Positions 19,101 to 26,849 of a DNA stretch of 64,000 nucleotides are shown here, in pieces. The stretch's first letter is position 1, and every line of letters starts with the position of its first letter. The notes beneath the pieces were generated by a model, which did not search any database, was not told the DNA's origin, and saw only the letters and a program-made list of their open reading frames with translations. The translations under genes were made by a program, and so were the position numbers. Source of the stretch: Caballeronia choica (lineage in GTDB: Bacteria; Pseudomonadota; Gammaproteobacteria; Burkholderiales; Burkholderiaceae); NCBI RefSeq assembly GCF_001544535.1, contig NZ_FCON02000001.1, positions 62,001-126,000 on the forward strand, written 5' to 3'.

Positions 19101-22039
19101 TCGGTGTGGTTGTCGTAGGCGTAGAAGCCGCCGACCATGCGCTTTCTCGAACTCGACATCAGCCGTGCGACGCCGCGAAGCTCGAGCGCCACGCCCGCGC
19201 GCGGCTTGCCCTGCAGATCGACGGCGAGCGCCTGCACCGGCACAGCGTTGCCGACCGATACCCATTGCCCCGCCTTGATGCCGGCCGCGACCGCGGCGGG
19301 CCAGAGCGTGGCATCGCCGCGAATCGTCTGGATCTCGCCGTTGGGGTCGGCGAAGGTCGCTTCGAGCGCGAGGCGCTTCGGTGCGTCGACGGCCGGCAGC
19401 GACTTCAGCGCGAGCGTGCCCGCGCCGTTGCGATCGAGCGTGACGGGCAGCTTGTCGGCGACGAGTTTCGCCGTCGAGGTCTCTTCCTGCGCGTTCTCTT
19501 CATCGTCGGTGGAAGCGCTCGCGCCGTTGTCGGCGGGCTTGCGGTACGGCGCGAAGCTGAATCCCTCGTACTGCGACGCGAACGCGGGCGACGTGTCCTT
19601 GAGCAGCGCCGATACCTGCACCGGCAGGTTCGACGCCGGCCCGCCCGCCACATATTCGATCTGCACCGCGAGCGGCGCTTCCTTTGCCGCGACGAGCGCG
19701 CCGGTCTTCTGGTCGCGCACGGCGATGGAGCCCTTGAAGACCGGCAGGCGAAACTCCTCGACGCGGAAGCTGCCGGTGTAGGTCGTCGAACCGGCCGAGC
19801 CTTCGTCGTCGCCGGACGCGGAGCCGTCATCGAGCGACACGCTGTATTCACCGAGCTTCGCCGCGGCCGGCACCGGGAACGTGGAATCGGCGCTATGATC
19901 GGCGGCCCAGGTCAGCGGCAAGTGATAGGTCTGCCCGCTGCCCTCGTGCCGGATCGTCACCCGCGACGGATAGCGCTCGGGAAACCTGAAGCCATCGAGC
20001 GTCTCGACCCGCATCAGGTGCTTCATCGACACCGTCTCGCCCGCGCGCACGAGCGTCCGGTCGAAGACGGTATGCGCGCGCGTCGTCTGGTCGAGGCTCA
20101 TGTCGGTCGGCACGTTGAAGCGCCACGACTCGATGCCGCGATTCCAGTCCGAGCGCACGAATGCCATGTCGGGGCCGGTGGCGGGATCGTTCACGCGCGC
20201 CGATACGAAGAAGCCGTCGTAGCTGAAGCTGTTTTCATCGCAGGGACGCAAGGGCGCGAGCGGCTTGCTGATCGTGACGAGCCCGCTCGCGTCGGTCTTG
20301 CCGACCGCCAGTTGATCGCCGTTGCAGTCGGTCACGCGCACTTGCGCGCTGGGCACGGGCTTGCCGCTGTCGAGCGCGGTCACCCACACGACGCTGTTCT
20401 CGCGGCCCTGCTTGAAGTGCACGCCAAGGTTCGTGACCAGCACCGACGTGCGCACATACATGGACTGCGGCTTGCCGAGCAGCGAACTTCCGAGCGCCGG
20501 CGACGCCAGTTCGACGACATAGAAGCCCGGCTTGGCGAGCGGAATGCCGACGACTTCGAACGGCCTCAGTGACTTCGGGTCGGCGGCCGGCAGGCTCAGC
20601 GCCTCGACGCCGGCTTGCCCCGCGAGCAAGGACAGCGAGCGCACGTCGATCTGCGGGTCGTCGGCGCTGCTGTTCGGCGCATACACCGGCGCGGTGCCGT
20701 TTGCGAGCGCCTGCGGCATTTGCTTTTCGATGTCGGAGCGCGCCATCGACGTGCCGTCGAAACGATCGACGGTGCGCATCCAGCGGCGGATGTCCTCGTC
20801 GGCATCGACCTTCAGCTTCGTCACGCGCGACGTGCCCGAGTTGAGCCCCTGCACATGCAGGTCGGCCTCGACGTGGCGCAGCGTGACGGGCAGCATCGCG
20901 GGCATGTTCGGCTCGGCGAAGCGCTCGATGATGCCGAACGTCGACGACGAAAACTTCGCGAGCGGCGGCATCGGCGCGGTCGGGGTCTTGAGCGGGAAGA
21001 GGTCGGCGTTCGCGAGCTTGCGGCCGCTCGAGTCCTTCAGGTTCGCGGGCAATTCGATCGATAACGCCGCGTGTTCGGGCAGCGGCGCCGCGAACTCGAT
21101 GGCGTCGACTTCGGCGCTCTTGTCGTTGCTGTCGAAATGAGGCGCGACTTGGCCCGCGGGACCGCGCAGCACGATCTTCGCGGCCTCCGCGCGATCGATC
21201 GGCGCGGAAAAGCGCAGCCGCAGCGGACGTAGCGGCGTGCAGGGCGCTTTCGCGTTCTCGCGCTCGCACGAAAAGCTCGCGGTGAAGGGCGCGCGCACGG
21301 TGAAGTCGAAGCGCTTTTCGACGTCGTTCGCGACGCCGCCCGGCCCCGCGACGCCCGCGCCGTACACGAGCTGCATCTTCGTCGCGGAAGGGAGCGTCTG
21401 CTGGCACGCGAGCGTGAGTACGCGATCGCTTTGCTTGTCGAGCCGGAAATGCTTGAGGAGGGCGGCGCGCGTGGCGGCGTCGGTCAGGCGCACCGGAATG
21501 CGGTTGCCGAGCCCGCTCGATTCGCACCAGACATTCGCGAGTACCGACGCATCGGTGGCCGGGCCGTTCAGGCGCAGCACGAACGCCTGGTCTTCCTCGA
21601 TCTCGCCGCCATCCGGGATCACGCGGGTGACGAACGGGCCGCCCGTCTCGAAGGCGAAACTGCGTTTGCCGTTGAGCGCGACACCCGCGACGGACTTGAG
21701 GCCGTCGTTCAAGTCGACGGCGCATTTCACGCCGGGCGGAAGATCGTTCGCGAAATCGTAGGCCCAGGTTTTCGCATCGATCCAGCGCGCCGTGCCGGCA
21801 GCTTGCGTCGGGCCGCTGCAACTGACCTTCGCGGGCGCCTGCGCGCCCGGACTGCCGAACGCGATCATCGCCTCGTCGAACTTGACGACCACCTGCCGCA
21901 CCTGCGCGACCTTGCCCTGCGGCGATACGCTCACGGCGCGCGCGGCGTCGGCGCGATGCATCGCGCTGCCGAAGACGACGGCGGCAAGAACGGCCGTCGC
22001 GACCAGAATCCATTGTTGTTTTGCTTTGACGCGGCTCAT
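16127..22039 (-). CDS. Bacterial alpha-2-macroglobulin with thioester motif
   Basis: Giant periplasmic protease-trap protein of the YfhM class. It has 1970 residues, above the roughly 1650 of E. coli YfhM. An uncleaved or cleaved N-terminal hydrophobic segment (about residues 10-32) lacks a lipobox cysteine, unlike lipoprotein versions. Successive macroglobulin-like domains are followed by the complement-type thioester motif Cys1512-Leu-Glu-Gln1515 in the sequence YPYSCLEQQ, so covalent trapping chemistry appears intact. Acidic low-complexity inserts near residues 735-750 and 840-855 may be exposed bait-like loops. It is immediately upstream of pbpC and translationally near-coupled. Confidence 0.93.
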   Translation of the reverse strand: MSRVKAKQQWILVATAVLAAVVFGSAMHRADAARAVSVSPQGKVAQVRQVVVKFDEAMIAFGSPGAQAPAKVSCSGPTQAAGTARWIDAKTWAYDFANDLPPGVKCAVDLNDGLKSVAGVALNGKRSFAFETGGPFVTRVIPDGGEIEEDQAFVLRLNGPATDASVLANVWCESSGLGNRIPVRLTDAATRAALLKHFRLDKQSDRVLTLACQQTLPSATKMQLVYGAGVAGPGGVANDVEKRFDFTVRAPFTASFSCERENAKAPCTPLRPLRLRFSAPIDRAEAAKIVLRGPAGQVAPHFDSNDKSAEVDAIEFAAPLPEHAALSIELPANLKDSSGRKLANADLFPLKTPTAPMPPLAKFSSSTFGIIERFAEPNMPAMLPVTLRHVEADLHVQGLNSGTSRVTKLKVDADEDIRRWMRTVDRFDGTSMARSDIEKQMPQALANGTAPVYAPNSSADDPQIDVRSLSLLAGQAGVEALSLPAADPKSLRPFEVVGIPLAKPGFYVVELASPALGSSLLGKPQSMYVRTSVLVTNLGVHFKQGRENSVVWVTALDSGKPVPSAQVRVTDCNGDQLAVGKTDASGLVTISKPLAPLRPCDENSFSYDGFFVSARVNDPATGPDMAFVRSDWNRGIESWRFNVPTDMSLDQTTRAHTVFDRTLVRAGETVSMKHLMRVETLDGFRFPERYPSRVTIRHEGSGQTYHLPLTWAADHSADSTFPVPAAAKLGEYSVSLDDGSASGDDEGSAGSTTYTGSFRVEEFRLPVFKGSIAVRDQKTGALVAAKEAPLAVQIEYVAGGPASNLPVQVSALLKDTSPAFASQYEGFSFAPYRKPADNGASASTDDEENAQEETSTAKLVADKLPVTLDRNGAGTLALKSLPAVDAPKRLALEATFADPNGEIQTIRGDATLWPAAVAAGIKAGQWVSVGNAVPVQALAVDLQGKPRAGVALELRGVARLMSSSRKRMVGGFYAYDNHTETRDLGTLCSGKSDDHGLFSCEANLKDAGNIDLIAVAKDGDGREANATTSVWVTREDELWFGGENTDRIDVLPEKTHYEAGETARFQVRMPFRFATALVAVEREGVVETRVVELNGKDPTVELRVKDSWGPNVYVSVLALRGRIHEVPWYSFFTWGWKAPLEWAHAFWYEGRQYEAPTPLVDLSKPAFRYGLAEIKVGTAAHKLAVTVTPDAKSYAVRAKAHVKVRVVLPGGKPAPAGTQIALAAVDEALLELMPNRSWDVLDAMLQRRAYGVETSTAQMEIIGRRHFGRKAVPAGGGGGHSATRELFDTLLLWNPRVALDANGEASVEVPLNDALTSFRIVAIATVGAGKFGSGSTSIRSTQDLQLISGLPPLVRVGDAFRAQFTLRNTTSRKMQVVVTPHVATLDLPAQTIELGADSSQEVAWNVTTPDALGAASSAALIWNVSAVEQGGAKASDNVKLTQRVTAAIPVTVQQSTLAQVDGTLTLPVAPPADATSSSDGVVRGGIAVSLQPKLADGLPGVRRWFERYPYSCLEQQSSRALGLADAAQWQTVIARMPSYLDRDGLANYFPPADDDKPTGSPTLSAYLLAASDEASKADRRFALPDDIRGKLAAGLVNFVEGKIQRNVWAPRQDLDLRKLAAIEALSRFGLAAPRMVGSITIAPDQWPTSALLDYYAILSRVDGIAGRDDKRAQVEQILRARLTYQGTRLTFSTERDDDLYWLMTGTESNAARTALLFADAPGWKDEMPRLVGGLLALQKNGAWQTTTANLWGTLAVERFSRVFESTPVSGQTKVQLGSDVKTLTPPASTTLPWSSGALTVTQEGSGKPWATVESLAAVALKAPFAAGYRITKTVTPVDPAVKGALSRGDLVRVRLDIDAQSDMTWVVVNDPIPAGATILGSGLGRDSESATAGEQRPQGAWPAFVERGFDGYRAYYDYLPKGKLQVEYTVRLNNAGTFGLPPTRVEALYAPSAFGAVPNAPVVVKPLAAK

Positions 22040-22151
22040 TCGCGCTCGCTCCCGGATCGGCAGATTCGGCCGATTCTACCGGAGCGCTACACAATCCTTT
22101 CAGTCGGCGTGCATCGGACGACAGGTTGACGAGCACATATTGCGTTCGATG

Positions 22152-23549
22152 CTAACTCCGCACGCCAGCCGGTTTCCTCGTCACCGGGATATGGCGTGTG
22201 CTGACACGCCGCCAGTAAAGAAAGAGCCCAACGCCCGCGACGCCGAGGCTCGCCGTATTCGCGAACCAGAAGCCGCGCGCGCCCCGCAGCCAAAGCGGCA
22301 CGGCGCCGCCCACGTTGAAGCCGAGCAGATAGCCGCCGCCGAGCCCGATGCCCCAGAGCGCCAGCGCGTAGATCACGGTCGGCACCAGCGTCACCTTGTA
22401 GGCGCGCAGGATGAAGGCGGTCGAGATCTGGAGCGCGTCGAAGAGGTGATAGAACACGATGATCAGCACGAGCGGCATCGCCGCCGCGATCACGGCATCG
22501 TTCGGCGTGTAGGCCGCGATGATGTGCGGCCTGAGCACGAGCACGAGCGTCCCGTAGACGCACGCGATCAGCGTCGCGAGCGCGATGCCGTGCCGCGAGA
22601 GCGAGGCGGCCGCATCGAACCGTTGCGCCCCGAGCGCCTGCGAAACGAGCGTCGACGAAGCGATGCCGATCGAGAGCGGCGTCATGTAGAGCACGGCCCC
22701 GAGATTGCCGGCGATCTGGTGACCGGCGAGCGTCGTCGTGCCGAAGCGCGAGATGAAGAGCGCCATGAACGTGTATGACGTCACTTCGATCAGGTAGGAC
22801 AGCCCCATCGGAATGCCGAGCTTGAGGAGAGCCGCCTGACGCTTCCACACCGGCCAGCAGAAATGCGAAAAGATCGCGAACGGACGGAAGAACTCGAACT
22901 TGACGAGCACCGTCATGCCGACCACGGCGAGCATCCCGTTGATGAGCGTGCTCGCGAGAGCGCAGCCCGGGCCGCCGAGCGCCGGTACGCCGAGGCCGCC
23001 GAAGATGAACCAGGTATTGAGGGGCACCTTGACGATCAAAGCGCCCACTTGCAGGAACATCACGAGCCGCGGCTTGCCGACCGCGTTCGCAAGCGAACCG
23101 TAGACGCGAAAGACGAGGCTCGCCGGCAGCCCGAACGACACGATCCGCAGATACTGGACCGTGCGCTCGTGCAACGCGGGCGGGGCGTCGGCGAGACCGA
23201 GCAGCGGCTCGGGGAAATAGAGCAGCACGAAGCCGATGACGGCGAGCACCGCCGCGAGCCAGAGCGCCTGGCGCACTTCCTCGCCGATCTCCTTCTCGCG
23301 CGCCGCGCCGAACAACTGGCCGGCGATCGGCTGCAGCGCGACCAGGATGCCGGTCAGTCCGATATAGATCGAGATATATACCGACGACCCGAGCCCGAGC
23401 GCCGCGAGATCGGTGGCCGAGAAGCGGCCGACCATCGCGGTGTCGATCACGCCGAAGGCAATGATCGCCAGTTGGCCGATCAGCACCGGCCACGCAAGCG
23501 ACGCGATCTTGCGAACGTCGGCGAGAATTACATGAAACGCCGGCTGCAT
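22152..23549 (-). CDS. MATE-family multidrug efflux protein (NorM-like)
   Basis: Twelve-helix inner-membrane exporter that expels cationic compounds in exchange for Na+ or H+. The 465-residue length is normal, and family blocks include WPVLIGQLAIIAFGVIDTAMVGR in the first helix region, AALGLGSSVYI and the symmetric second half with MGLSYLIEVTSYTFMAL. It starts four bases after the stop of the GT-C gene on the same strand, so both are likely co-transcribed. The substrate cannot be told from the sequence. Confidence 0.92.
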   Translation of the reverse strand: MQPAFHVILADVRKIASLAWPVLIGQLAIIAFGVIDTAMVGRFSATDLAALGLGSSVYISIYIGLTGILVALQPIAGQLFGAAREKEIGEEVRQALWLAAVLAVIGFVLLYFPEPLLGLADAPPALHERTVQYLRIVSFGLPASLVFRVYGSLANAVGKPRLVMFLQVGALIVKVPLNTWFIFGGLGVPALGGPGCALASTLINGMLAVVGMTVLVKFEFFRPFAIFSHFCWPVWKRQAALLKLGIPMGLSYLIEVTSYTFMALFISRFGTTTLAGHQIAGNLGAVLYMTPLSIGIASSTLVSQALGAQRFDAAASLSRHGIALATLIACVYGTLVLVLRPHIIAAYTPNDAVIAAAMPLVLIIVFYHLFDALQISTAFILRAYKVTLVPTVIYALALWGIGLGGGYLLGFNVGGAVPLWLRGARGFWFANTASLGVAGVGLFLYWRRVSTRHIPVTRKPAGVRS

Positions 23550-23553
23550 CGCG

Positions 23554-25311
23554 TCAAGGCTGGCGCAGCGTCTTCGGGCGCGGCTTCTTCACGGGCGGAA
23601 CCGGGCGCTCGAGACGCACATAGAGCCGGAAGCGCTCGTCGCGGTCGGCGACGCGCCGGCCTTCCCAGACGAGCTTCCACACGAACGCCGACAGCGTCGA
23701 CGGCTCGCCGTAATCCGAGCGATCCTGGCGCAACAACACGTCGCAGTCTTCGTCGAAGGAGAAGTGCATGCCGCCGAAGTAAGCGAACGTCGCGATCTGC
23801 GCGTCGCCGAGGCGCACCGGCGAGATGCAGCTGTAGTCGGGCGGCAGATGGTCGGCGATCTGCTCGGCGACGTCGCGATAGGTCCGGCTGTAGTTCACGA
23901 CCGGCAGCCACAGCGTCATGAGCAGCACCCACATCAGCGTGGTGCCGGCGCTCGACAGCACGACGCTGCGCCACAGCACCTTCGGATGACGAGCGAGGCG
24001 CCAGCGCGCAAGCAGGAACCAGCAGAGCGTGACCGCCACCGCGCAGACGAACGACAGGACCTTGAACTCGGGGTGAAAGCCCGGCGCGAGCCGTGCGAGA
24101 TTGCGCGCGAGCGGCGCGGGAAAGCCGATCATGCCGGCCGTCCAGACGAGCCACACGAAGGTGCCGAGGATCGTGAAGCTCAGCATCGCGAACCAGTCGA
24201 TCGCGTTGATCGCGCCGCGCTTCAGGGTCGGCAGCGCGAAGGTCGCGAGCACCGACAGCGGCGGCAACAGCAGCATGAAGAGGCGGTTCGTCTCGTGGCT
24301 TTGCAGGACGACGAGCACGAGCAGCGGCCCGATGACCGACAGCGGCACCGCGACGTGCGGCGAACGGCGCTGTCCGCCCCAGCTCACGAACGTCCAGATC
24401 GCGAGCGGCCAGGCAGGCCACGTGAAGAGCGGCAGGTTCTTCATCGCGTAGCCGAGCACTTCGGTGGGCGGCCCGGTGAACGTGTGGAAACTGTTGCGCC
24501 ACCACTGGCGCAGCCACCATTCGCCGTCGTCGGGATAGAAGTGCAGCGTCGGCAGCACCCACGCGGCAATCAGCGCGACAGCGACCGGCAGCCCCATGAT
24601 CACGAGCGGCAACGGCCGCACCTGTCGCACGATGATCGTCATCGCCAGCGTGGAGAGGAGGAGCGCGAAGACCAGCACCGGACTGCTCGACAAGCCGACC
24701 ACGCCGATTGCCGCGCCCCAGGTCAGCGCGCCCTGGACCGGCTTGTCGATGCTGCGCACGAGGCCGTACACGAGCATCGCGCTGCCCGCGAACTGCGCGA
24801 GTTGCGGCGTAGTTTCGTGGCCGCGCTCGGCGAGCCCGAAGCAAGCGAGGAGAATCAAGAGCGCGCCGTCGGCGAGCGTGCGGCCGTAGTCGCGCGGTTC
24901 CGGCTCGCCGCCGAATGCGTATTTGAACGGCTGCGCTTCGTCGCGCCGGCCGAGCAGGTAGGCGGTGTACCAGACGAAGGCGCACGCGAGGCAAAAGAGC
25001 AGGCCGGTCACGACGCGCGACGCATTGCTCGCATCGACCCACGGACTCAGCAGGCGAATCGAGGTCGCGCCGAGCCAGTACATCAGCGGGCCGTCGCCGG
25101 TGAGCGCCTTGCCGACGAGATTCGGCAGCAGCCAGTCCTTCGCGTCGCCGTTGGCCATCGTCCACATCACGCCGAAGCCCGCCGCGTCTTCGTTCTTCCA
25201 CGGGTCGCGGCCGAACAGCCCGAACGACGCATAGACGATACAGATGGCGAGCAGGAGCCAGCGCGGCAGGGCGCTGGTGGCGGAAGCGGTCAGGCGGACG
25301 ACAGATCGCAT
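23554..25311 (-). CDS. GT-C fold membrane glycosyltransferase (ArnT/PMT-like)
   Basis: The 585-residue polytopic protein has about 11-12 transmembrane helices followed by a soluble C-terminal part of roughly 110 residues. The first periplasmic loop contains RDPWKNEDA, resembling the acidic catalytic loop of GT-C enzymes such as ArnT, which transfer sugars from undecaprenyl-phosphate. Further signs are the GDGPLMYWLG and LSPWVDASNASR blocks typical of this family. The acceptor could be lipid A, glycan or protein; sequence alone does not say. It is upstream of and four bases from the MATE gene. No ribosome site stands out before the ATG at 25311. The 299 bases between this start and rpmE2 hold only the terminator at 25540. 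Confidence 0.75.
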   Translation of the reverse strand: MRSVVRLTASATSALPRWLLLAICIVYASFGLFGRDPWKNEDAAGFGVMWTMANGDAKDWLLPNLVGKALTGDGPLMYWLGATSIRLLSPWVDASNASRVVTGLLFCLACAFVWYTAYLLGRRDEAQPFKYAFGGEPEPRDYGRTLADGALLILLACFGLAERGHETTPQLAQFAGSAMLVYGLVRSIDKPVQGALTWGAAIGVVGLSSSPVLVFALLLSTLAMTIIVRQVRPLPLVIMGLPVAVALIAAWVLPTLHFYPDDGEWWLRQWWRNSFHTFTGPPTEVLGYAMKNLPLFTWPAWPLAIWTFVSWGGQRRSPHVAVPLSVIGPLLVLVVLQSHETNRLFMLLLPPLSVLATFALPTLKRGAINAIDWFAMLSFTILGTFVWLVWTAGMIGFPAPLARNLARLAPGFHPEFKVLSFVCAVAVTLCWFLLARWRLARHPKVLWRSVVLSSAGTTLMWVLLMTLWLPVVNYSRTYRDVAEQIADHLPPDYSCISPVRLGDAQIATFAYFGGMHFSFDEDCDVLLRQDRSDYGEPSTLSAFVWKLVWEGRRVADRDERFRLYVRLERPVPPVKKPRPKTLRQP

Positions 25312-25539
25312 GCGAAAAGGAGCTGAGGGTGGAGAGGCGGATCGATCGACTTCGAGGCAGCGCGCGCGGCGCGGGTATTGCCGCTATTGCGGGAAGCCAA
25401 GGGCCGCGCGTGAACATGCGGCATTGTAGACGCGAGCCGCAGCGCACGTCACAGGCGAGGCGCAACCGATGTAACCAGCCGCAACATCGCTTCACGGTTG
25501 CGACGAAAGCAGCAGGTGGCGCCCAAAGTGAGCGGCGAC

Positions 25540-25569
25540 AAAAAAGGGCAGCTTTCGCTGCCCTTTTTT
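25540..25569 (-). terminator. Bidirectional intrinsic terminator downstream of rpmE2
   Basis: Six A, then GGGCAGC (25546-25552), loop TTTC, GCTGCCC (25557-25563) and six T. It works in either direction. On the minus strand it ends rpmE2 transcription 41 bases after its stop codon. Confidence 0.9.
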
Positions 25570-25610
25570 GCCGGATCGGCGTCTCGCGCCAACCGTGAAA
25601 CGCTGCCGTC

Positions 25611-25865
25611 TTACTTCTTCGACGAGAACGCTGCGAACTTCTTGTTGAACTTCTCGACGCGGCCGGCCGTGTCCATGATCTTTTGCTGGCCGGTGTAGAA
25701 CGGATGCGATTCCGACGACACTTCGATCTTCGCGAGCGGGTAGGTCTTGCCTTCGAACTCGGCGGTTTCGCGCGTGTTGATGGTGGAACGCGTCACGAAC
25801 TTGAAGTCGTTCGACATGTCGACGAACAGGACTTCGCGGTAATTCGGGTGAATGCCTTCTTTCAT
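25611..25865 (-). CDS. rpmE2: 50S ribosomal protein L31 type B
   Basis: Large-subunit ribosomal protein. The 84 residues begin [16 protein letters not shown] and contain [12 protein letters not shown] and [12 protein letters not shown], which mark the type B paralogue. The Zn-binding CxxC pairs of type A L31 are absent, so the protein does not need zinc and can replace the zinc form under zinc limitation. It stands alone, with an extended -10 promoter upstream and an intrinsic terminator downstream. Confidence 0.97.
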   Translation of the reverse strand: MKEGIHPNYREVLFVDMSNDFKFVTRSTINTRETAEFEGKTYPLAKIEVSSESHPFYTGQQKIMDTAGRVEKFNKKFAAFSSKK

Positions 25866-25965
25866 GGTCTTTCCTGGTATCTGGCGGTAGCCAACCTGCT
25901 CGTTGCGTCCGGACGATTCAGACGCGGTCTTGAGCGAGTCACTTGCCTAGGGTCGAAAAACGGCG

Positions 25966-25973
25966 ATTATGCC
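25966..25973 (-). promoter_or_regulatory. Possible extended -10 promoter of rpmE2
   Basis: On the minus strand TGG precedes CATAAT (five of six bases of TATAAT), with ATGCCA 17 bases further upstream as a weak -35. This gives an untranslated leader of about 95 bases. An ATGCCA/TGGCAT inverted repeat (25969-25974 and 25989-25994) overlaps the promoter and could be an operator. Confidence 0.4.
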
Positions 25974-26018
25974 AGAAAATCAGTCGTTTGGCATGTTTTC
26001 GGGCGGTTCATTATGCGC

Positions 26019-26846
26019 TCAGGCGTCCAGCGCGCCGACGCCAGCCGGGTCCTGCCGGTAATAGCGCGCGAGCAGCCGGTACAGTTCGGGGTATGCCGCC
26101 TCGAACGCGTGCGGCGTGACGAAAAGCGCCTCGCTGCACACGGCGAAAAACTCCGACGGATGGTCGGCCGCGTACGGGTCGATCAACGAATCGCGCTCGA
26201 AGCGGCTCCAGCGGCGTGCCGGCACCGCGTCCACCTGCGCGCAGAAATGGTCGTAGGCGTGGTCGAAGACGTCGGACCATGCGTTTGCATCGAGCGGCGC
26301 GTGCCAGCGGCGAAAGAGCGGCGGATGGCCGTCCGCCTCGCCGTTCACCATGTCGATCTTGTGCGCGAACTCGTGGATCACCACGTTGTAGGCGTCCGTT
26401 TCGTCCGTCATCTGCGCGTCTTCCCACGACAGCACGACCGGCCCGCCTTCCCACGCCTCGCCGCTCGCGTCGTGCTCGACCTCGTGGACGACGCCCGTTT
26501 CATCCTCCACCGTTTTGCGGATCACGAACTCGCCCGGATAGACGATCACGCCGACCCAGCCGCGATACAGGTCGAGGCTCAGGTTCAGCACCGGCAGGCA
26601 CGCCTGCGCGGCGATCGAGACGATCATCGTGTCGGTGAGCTGCAGATCGTGCGCGGTCGAAAATTCTTTCTGCGCGATGAAGAGGCTCGCGTCTTCGCGC
26701 AGACGGGTGAGATCGGCCGGCGCGAGATGGCCGAAGAACGGCAGCGCGTCGAGCGTGCTTTGCCAGAGGGCGTCGTCGATCGCATATTTGCGCAGCGCCC
26801 GCTCGCGGCGCTGGGCGCCGAACCATCGGGAGAAAGGATTGGGCAT
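26019..26846 (-). CDS. mtfA: MtfA-type M90 zinc metallopeptidase
   Basis: Cytosolic zinc peptidase. In E. coli MtfA binds the repressor Mlc and so affects the glucose PTS. The 275 residues carry the zinc site H158-E-F-A-H162 in VVIHEFAHKIDMVNGEADG, with the downstream glutamate expected in HPSEFFAVCSEALF. Other family blocks are GWVGVIVYPGEF and EAWEGGPVVLSW. It begins three bases after the MFS gene ends, in an operon merR-MFS-mtfA that is not the usual context; the partner protein here is unknown. Confidence 0.93.
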   Translation of the reverse strand: MPNPFSRWFGAQRRERALRKYAIDDALWQSTLDALPFFGHLAPADLTRLREDASLFIAQKEFSTAHDLQLTDTMIVSIAAQACLPVLNLSLDLYRGWVGVIVYPGEFVIRKTVEDETGVVHEVEHDASGEAWEGGPVVLSWEDAQMTDETDAYNVVIHEFAHKIDMVNGEADGHPPLFRRWHAPLDANAWSDVFDHAYDHFCAQVDAVPARRWSRFERDSLIDPYAADHPSEFFAVCSEALFVTPHAFEAAYPELYRLLARYYRQDPAGVGALDA

Positions 26847-26849
26847 CGT

